Of a stretch of 10,406 nt of DNA, positions 6,616-10,406 are shown piece by piece. The notes under the pieces are model-generated. The model saw only the letters and a list, made by a program, of their open reading frames with translations, was not told where the DNA came from and ran no database searches. A program made the position numbers and the translations under genes. How positions within the stretch are numbered: position 1 is the first letter of the stretch; each line of letters begins with the position of its first letter. The stretch comes from Eubacteriales bacterium (lineage in GTDB: Bacteria; Bacillota_A; Clostridia; Christensenellales; Aristaeellaceae): contig JARKQO010000107.1 of NCBI GenBank assembly GCA_029974855.1, positions 1 through 10,406 of the forward strand, read 5' to 3'.

Positions 6616-7299
6616 TCAGGCCTTGCAAGCGGTCAGCAGTCGCACCTCCCAGGCGCCGCAGGCCCGCAGCGCCTGGGCGCAGGCCAAGGCCGTGGCCCCG
6701 GTGGTGCACACGTCGTCCACCAGCAGAACCCGCCTGCCGTACACCGCCGGGATATCCGCCACCTCAAAGGCCCCCCGCAGGTTGCGCTGGCGCTGGGACA
6801 GGTCCAGGCCCACCTGGGAGCGGGTGGCCCGGATGCGCTTCAGGGCCCGGGGCGCCACGGGAAGGTCCAGGTGCAAAGCCAAAGCCCGGCAGAGGACCTC
6901 CGCCTGGTTGAAGCCCCGCAGGCGCTGCCGCCTGGGATGCAGGGGAACGGGCACCAACAGTTCCCCCTGGGCGGGGCCCGGGGCCAAAGCCAAGGTGGCG
7001 GCCATGCCCAGGGCCAAGGGCCGGGCAGCCCAGTGGTCGCCGCCGTATTTCAGGCTGTGCGCCAGCTCCCGGGCTGCCCCTTGGTAGGCAAAGGCCGCGT
7101 AGGAGCAGGGCAGCAGCTCGCTGAGAAAAAAGGGCTGGTCCCCGGGAATCAGAACGTCCCGGGACAGGGCCTCCCGGCAGGGGGCGCAGAGCCAGTCCTC
7201 CCCCGGCTCCAGCAGGGGGTTCCCGCAAAGGTGGCAGCAGGTGTTCTGGGGAAAGCAAAGGGAGGCCAAGGCCCTCAGCCCCCGGGCAACCGCCTTCAT
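6616..7299 (-). CDS. comF: ComF-family phosphoribosyltransferase-fold protein
   Basis: A 227-residue ComF (ComFC/GntX) family protein. Members are linked to DNA uptake during natural transformation in several bacteria, though many non-competent species also carry them. The N-terminal zinc finger has C22, C25, C38 and C41 (CHLCG...CAPC). A linker with LKYGGD-type sequence follows. The PRTase core has LVPVPLHPRRQRLRGFNQAE and the signature VLLVDDVCTTGAT, with acidic pair D195-D196 for PRPP binding. The start at 7299 overlaps the recD2 stop as ATGA, and GGAGG sits 10 bases upstream inside recD2, so the two are translationally coupled. Length and motifs are complete. Other com genes are absent here, so competence itself is not shown. 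Confidence 0.93.
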   Translation of the reverse strand: MKAVARGLRALASLCFPQNTCCHLCGNPLLEPGEDWLCAPCREALSRDVLIPGDQPFFLSELLPCSYAAFAYQGAARELAHSLKYGGDHWAARPLALGMAATLALAPGPAQGELLVPVPLHPRRQRLRGFNQAEVLCRALALHLDLPVAPRALKRIRATRSQVGLDLSQRQRNLRGAFEVADIPAVYGRRVLLVDDVCTTGATALACAQALRACGAWEVRLLTACKA

Positions 7300-9518
7300 C
7301 CTACCAAGGCCTCCAGCCTGGTTCTGAGGGTGGTGTACCGGGTGGCCACATGGTCGTTGCGCACCATCTGGGCGATGACCTCCTCCCGGCCCACCAGCAC
7401 CACCAGCTGCTTGGCCCGGGTCAAGGCTGTGTAAAGCAGGTTCCGGGCCATCAGCATGGGGGGCCCTCCCACCACGGGCATCACCACCACCGGGAACTCG
7501 CTGCCCTGGCTTTTGTGCACCGTAAGGCAATAGGCCAGCTCCAGGGCGTCCAGCTGCTGCTTTTGGTAGGTCACCCTCCGGTCCTCGTCAAAGAGCACCG
7601 TCATCAAATGCTCCGCCGGATCAATCTGCTGGATGTAGCCCACATCCCCGTTGAAAACCCCGGCCCCCTCCTCCTCTCCCAAGGGTCCCCGGCGGGTGTA
7701 GGGAAGCTGGTAGTCGTTCTTGGTCTGGATCACCTTGTCCCCCACCCGGTACTCCATCTCCCCGTGCACCAAGGCTTCCTTGCCCCGCTGCTCCGGGTTC
7801 AGGGCGGCTTGCAGCAGCCGGTTCAGGGCAAAGGAGCCGCAATCCCCCTTCTTGGTGGGGCTGAGGACCTGGATGCAGCGGATGGCCTCCGCCTGCCACC
7901 GGCCCTTGGGAAAGCCCAAAAAGGCCGGAAGCCGGCGGCTCAGCAGCTCGCAGATGCACTGGGCGGCCTCGGTCTGGAGCGTCTTGCGCTCAAAGAAGAA
8001 ATCCGTGTTCTTGGCGTTCAGCAAGGGCAGCTCCCCGTGGTTGATCCGGTGGGCGTTCACCACGATCATGCTGTCCCCCTCCTGGCGGAAGATGTCCGTG
8101 AGCCGCACGCTGGGCACCGTATCGCTCTGGAGGATATCCCGCAGCACGTTCCCGGCTCCCACGCTGGGCAGCTGGTCCGCGTCCCCCACCAGAATCAGCC
8201 GGGTGCCGGGCAGCACCGCCCGCAGCAGCCCCCGCATCAAAGCCACGTCCACCATGCTCATCTCGTCCACCACCAGGCAGTCCGCCTCCAGGGGGTAGTT
8301 CTCGTCCCTGGCGAACACGTTTTCCTCCCCGCCGTACTCCAGCATCCGGTGGATGGTTTTGGCCTCCTCCCCGGTGGCCTCGCTCATGCGCTTGGCGGCC
8401 CGGCCCGTGGGGGCTGCCAAAAGGATGTCGTTCTCCTCCTTCAACAGCCGCAGGATGCAGCGGATGATGGTGGTCTTCCCCGTGCCGGGCCCCCCGGTAA
8501 TCACCAGCACCCCTTCCTCCACCGCGCCGATGATGGCCTTCTTCTGGATGGGGCTGAAGGCGATGCCCATCTCCTTTTCCAAGGCGGCGATGCGCCCCAT
8601 GAGCCCGGGCACCTTCTTGTAGGGCCGGGATTCCATCAGGGCATGGAGCCGCAGGGCGATCTCGCTTTCCGCGTGGAAGTAGAAGGGCAGGCACAGGGCG
8701 TCCTCGCAGTCGGGCAGCTTCAGGCCCACCAGCATCTTCATCAGCAGGCCTTCCTGAATCTGCTCCCGCACCAGCTCCTCCTCCACCCGCAGCATCTCCA
8801 CGGCCCGCTGGGTCAGCACCTGCCGGGGCAGGTAGGTATGGCCCCCGTTTCCGGCGGCCTCGCTCAGCAGAAAATACAGGGCCGAGCGCACCCGAAACTC
8901 GCTGGAGGGGTCCATGCCCATGGACAGGGCGATGCGGTCCGCCGTTAAAAAGCCCACCCCCTCGATGTCCGTCACCATGCGGTAGGGGTTTTGCCGCACG
9001 GCCTGGATGGTGCCCTCCCCGTAGGTTTTGGCGATCTTCATGGCCAAATTGGGGGAGAGGCCGTAGTTTTGCAAAAATACCAAGGCCTGGCGCATGCCCA
9101 TCTGCTGGCCATAGCTCTCCAAAATCATGGCGGCCTTCTTGGGGCCGATGCCGGGCACCTCCCTCAGCCGCCCGGGGCTCTCCTCCAGCACCTTGAGGGC
9201 CTCCTCCCCAAAGGCCGCGATGATCAGCTTGGCGGTGGCGGGGCCGATGCCCCGAATGAGCCCGGAGCCCAGGTATTTCTCAATGGCGCTGCGGGTGGTG
9301 GGCGGGGTGATCTGGCAGGTTTTGGCGCTGAACTGCCGGCCGTATACCGGGTGCTCCGCCCAGTCCCCCTGGAAGGTGACGCTTTCGCCGCTGGAAAGCT
9401 CCGGCATCTGGCCCACCACCGTATGCTGGGCGCGGCCCACCGCCACCCGGAGCACGGTGTAGCCGTTGTCGTCGTTGCGGAAGGTGGTTTCCTGAACCGT
9501 AGCGGACAGCTGTTCCAT
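7296..9518 (-). CDS. recD2: RecD2-type (RecD/TraA family) ATP-dependent 5'-3' DNA helicase
   Basis: A 740-residue superfamily 1B helicase for DNA repair and fork maintenance that acts without RecBC. The N-terminal OB-like domain (about 1-75) is followed by three helix-hairpin-helix motifs (LIRGIGPATAKLI, LREVPGIGPKKAAMI, IEGVGFLTADRIA) at about 80-205, the mark of RecD2 as against RecBCD RecD. The motor has Walker A GGPGTGKT with K348, Walker B VVDE with D418-E419, LVGDADQLPSVGAGNVL, and late motif TVHKSQGSEFP with H668-K669. The chosen start is 9518, with GAGGGG 5 bases upstream. The longer frame starting at 9551 is rejected because that ATG overlaps the TATAAT -10 box and lies upstream of the transcription start. 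First gene of the recD2-comF-yetF operon. Confidence 0.95.
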   Translation of the reverse strand: MEQLSATVQETTFRNDDNGYTVLRVAVGRAQHTVVGQMPELSSGESVTFQGDWAEHPVYGRQFSAKTCQITPPTTRSAIEKYLGSGLIRGIGPATAKLIIAAFGEEALKVLEESPGRLREVPGIGPKKAAMILESYGQQMGMRQALVFLQNYGLSPNLAMKIAKTYGEGTIQAVRQNPYRMVTDIEGVGFLTADRIALSMGMDPSSEFRVRSALYFLLSEAAGNGGHTYLPRQVLTQRAVEMLRVEEELVREQIQEGLLMKMLVGLKLPDCEDALCLPFYFHAESEIALRLHALMESRPYKKVPGLMGRIAALEKEMGIAFSPIQKKAIIGAVEEGVLVITGGPGTGKTTIIRCILRLLKEENDILLAAPTGRAAKRMSEATGEEAKTIHRMLEYGGEENVFARDENYPLEADCLVVDEMSMVDVALMRGLLRAVLPGTRLILVGDADQLPSVGAGNVLRDILQSDTVPSVRLTDIFRQEGDSMIVVNAHRINHGELPLLNAKNTDFFFERKTLQTEAAQCICELLSRRLPAFLGFPKGRWQAEAIRCIQVLSPTKKGDCGSFALNRLLQAALNPEQRGKEALVHGEMEYRVGDKVIQTKNDYQLPYTRRGPLGEEEGAGVFNGDVGYIQQIDPAEHLMTVLFDEDRRVTYQKQQLDALELAYCLTVHKSQGSEFPVVVMPVVGGPPMLMARNLLYTALTRAKQLVVLVGREEVIAQMVRNDHVATRYTTLRTRLEALVG

Positions 9519-9549
9519 ACGAGCCCCTCTTTCCTGCGCTTGCCCGTCC

Positions 9550-9555
9550 ATTATA
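9550..9555 (-). promoter_or_regulatory. Predicted extended -10 promoter for recD2-comF-yetF
   Basis: The minus strand reads TGG-TATAAT (-10 at 9555-9550), a perfect -10 with the extended TGn motif. The -35 is poor: the best candidate, CTGCCC 18 bases upstream, matches 3 of 6. Predicted start near 9543, giving a leader of about 25 bases before the ATG at 9518. It sits downstream of the rplQ terminator, so recD2 is a separate transcript. Confidence 0.7.
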
Positions 9556-9620
9556 CCATGGATTGGAAGCTTGGGGCAGGGGGGATCGCCCCGCAGGGGA
9601 CTCCCTTGCCCCTTTCCCCA

Positions 9621-9665
9621 ACGCCAAAAGCCCGCCCCGGATCACTCCGGCGCGGGCTTTGGCGT
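9621..9665 (-). terminator. Intrinsic terminator of the rpoA-rplQ operon
   Basis: The two arms (9621-9641 and 9646-9665) pair almost fully: ACGCCAAA, GCCCGC and CCGGA on one side match their complements, with one bulged A, one mismatch and a 4-base loop. Read on the minus strand, AAAGCCCGC opens the stem and GCGGGCTTTT closes it, so a U4 tract follows the GC core. It lies 36 bases after the rplQ stop. Because it is nearly symmetrical it may also block transcription from the other side. Confidence 0.85.
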
Positions 9666-9688
9666 CCTCTTTTCCAGAGGATCAGACT

Positions 9689-9710
9689 CCTTACGGAATC
9701 CTTACAGAAT
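9689..9710. repeat. 11-bp tandem duplication across the rplQ stop codon
   Basis: CCTTACGGAAT (9689-9699) is followed at once by CCTTACAGAAT (9700-9710), 10 of 11 identical. On the coding strand the first copy supplies the end of rplQ (ATT CTG TAA) and the second repeats it just downstream. It looks like a small slippage duplication. Confidence 0.75.
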
Positions 9711-10211
9711 CTCAATCACGCACATCTCGGCGGCGTCGCCACGGCGGGGCCCCAGCTTGTAAATGCGGGTGTAGCCGCCTGCGCACTTCTTTTCCTCATT
9801 GCGCTTCTTGAACTTGGGGCCGATCTCCCGAAAGAGCTTTTCCACCACGGGATATTTCACATCCTTGGTGCGCTCCTTGTAGTCGTCCTTGTCCTCGTCC
9901 TTCTTGCGAACATCCTTGAGCTCGTACAGGTAGGAGAGGATCATCCGGCGGGCGTGGAGCTTGCTGGGCGCGTCGTTGACGACGTTCAGCGTTACCAGCT
10001 GGCCCTTTTCGTTATGGGTTTCCTTGGTGACTTCCACGGTGTTGTCGCACTCGTTGATAGCCAAGGTGATCAAGCGCTCTGCAGCCCGGCGCACTTCCTT
10101 GGCGCGAGCCTCGGTGGTTTCAATACGGCCATACCAAATCAGGTTGGTAACCTGATTGCGGAGCAGCGCCTTGCGCTGGTCCGCCGGACGGCCCAATTTG
10201 CGTTGTGCCAT
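9702..10211 (-). CDS. rplQ: Large-subunit ribosomal protein bL17, enlarged clostridial form
   Basis: Structural protein of the 50S subunit near the polypeptide exit tunnel. At 169 residues it is longer than the common bL17 of about 115-127. The conserved N-terminus ([22 protein letters not shown]...[22 protein letters not shown], residues 4-51) and C-terminus ([12 protein letters not shown]...[19 protein letters not shown], about 123-163) are intact. The extra residues lie between them, at about 52-80 and 97-120, and are charged ([15 protein letters not shown]). As I recall, many clostridial L17 proteins carry this same insertion, so it marks lineage and is not an anomaly. The ATG at 10211 has AGGAGG 10 bases upstream. 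It follows rpoA by 33 bases and ends at a strong terminator, as the last gene of the ribosomal-protein operon. Confidence 0.97.
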   Translation of the reverse strand: MAQRKLGRPADQRKALLRNQVTNLIWYGRIETTEARAKEVRRAAERLITLAINECDNTVEVTKETHNEKGQLVTLNVVNDAPSKLHARRMILSYLYELKDVRKKDEDKDDYKERTKDVKYPVVEKLFREIGPKFKKRNEEKKCAGGYTRIYKLGPRRGDAAEMCVIEIL

Positions 10212-10244
10212 GGGTAACGGTCCTCCTAAGGCCCAAAGAGGTGC

Positions 10245-10406
10245 TTACTCGTCGCTGGGGCGCAGGGAGAGGTTCAGGGCTTCCAGCTTCTGCTCCACTT
10301 CCTCCAGGCTCTTGCGGCCAAGGTTGCGAACCTTCATCATGTCCTCCTGGTTGCGCTGCACCAGCTCGGCCACCGTGTTGATGCCCGCGCGCTTCAGGCA
10401 GTTGTA
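10245..10406 (-). CDS. rpoA: RNA polymerase alpha subunit, C-terminal end (cut by window edge)
   Basis: The last 53 codons and TAA stop of the alpha subunit. The visible part is the second half of the alpha C-terminal domain: [16 protein letters not shown], the helix-hairpin-helix part [13 protein letters not shown], and the end [13 protein letters not shown]. This domain binds upstream promoter DNA and activators. RNLGRKS keeps the usual DNA-contacting N, G, K and S residues. The order rpoA then rplQ at the end of the ribosomal-protein cluster is nearly universal in bacteria. The start lies outside the window. Confidence 0.96.
   Translation of the reverse strand, partial: YNCLKRAGINTVAELVQRNQEDMMKVRNLGRKSLEEVEQKLEALNLSLRPSDE

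Noticed and set aside
6604..6709. Longer YetF protein starting at 6709
   Set aside because: The added 54 residues overlap comF, are not hydrophobic and precede the family's normal N-terminus; the ribosome binding site supports 6547.
7350..8948. 532-codon plus-strand open frame
   Set aside because: Antisense to recD2, whose motifs are all intact; the composition is His/Gln/Pro-rich shadow sequence.
9572..9612. G-run/C-run pairing upstream of the recD2 promoter (GGGGCAGGG with CCCTTGCCCC)
   Set aside because: The pairing is imperfect, lies outside both predicted transcripts and is expected by chance in such G- and C-rich DNA.
9666..9680. Small hairpin CCTCT-TTTCC-AGAGG beside the rplQ terminator
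   Set aside because: Only five base pairs and no tract of its own; probably incidental next to the main terminator.
8991..10217. 408-codon plus-strand open frame over recD2, the terminator and rplQ
   Set aside because: It runs through a terminator, a promoter and two certain genes on the other strand.

Overview
The window looks like chromosomal core sequence from a GC-rich member of the Clostridia, most like the Oscillospiraceae/Ruminococcaceae (inference). Reasons: rpoA followed by rplQ, an enlarged clostridial-type bL17, a RecD2-type helicase, lspA followed by an rluD-type synthase, a DUF5665 protein, strong AGGAGG-type ribosome binding sites, and strongly G/C-biased third codon positions. 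That bias also makes very long antisense open frames, which are not genes. I see no tRNA, rRNA, CRISPR array, insertion sequence or phage gene.

Layout from left to right. (1) 1-3713, minus strand: a four-gene operon read right to left. It encodes a zinc-ribbon helical protein, a single-pass membrane protein with a TTG start, an ABC exporter, and a GNAT-type acetyltransferase cut by the window edge. The last two overlap by ATGA. (2) 3714-3973: a divergent promoter region with an extended -10 promoter facing each way. (3) 3974-5832, plus strand: DUF5665 protein, lspA (signal peptidase II) and an RluD-family pseudouridine synthase, tightly packed. (4) 5843-9518, minus strand: recD2, comF and a YetF/DUF421 membrane protein, read right to left from a promoter near 9550. 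recD2 and comF overlap by ATGA. A strong hairpin covers the ribosome binding site of the YetF gene. (5) 9621-10406, minus strand: the 3' end of the ribosomal-protein operon, with the rpoA C-terminus, rplQ, and a large intrinsic terminator.

Functionally, the right part handles transcription and translation (alpha subunit, bL17). The recD2-comF-yetF unit joins DNA repair, a competence-type phosphoribosyltransferase-fold protein and a membrane protein. The lspA unit joins lipoprotein maturation with rRNA modification. The left operon has no assigned pathway; its two unrecognised proteins beside an exporter and an acetyltransferase are the least explained genes here. I found no convincing new defence or mobile system. 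The most interesting structure is the hairpin that hides the Shine-Dalgarno sequence of the YetF gene (6551-6603).
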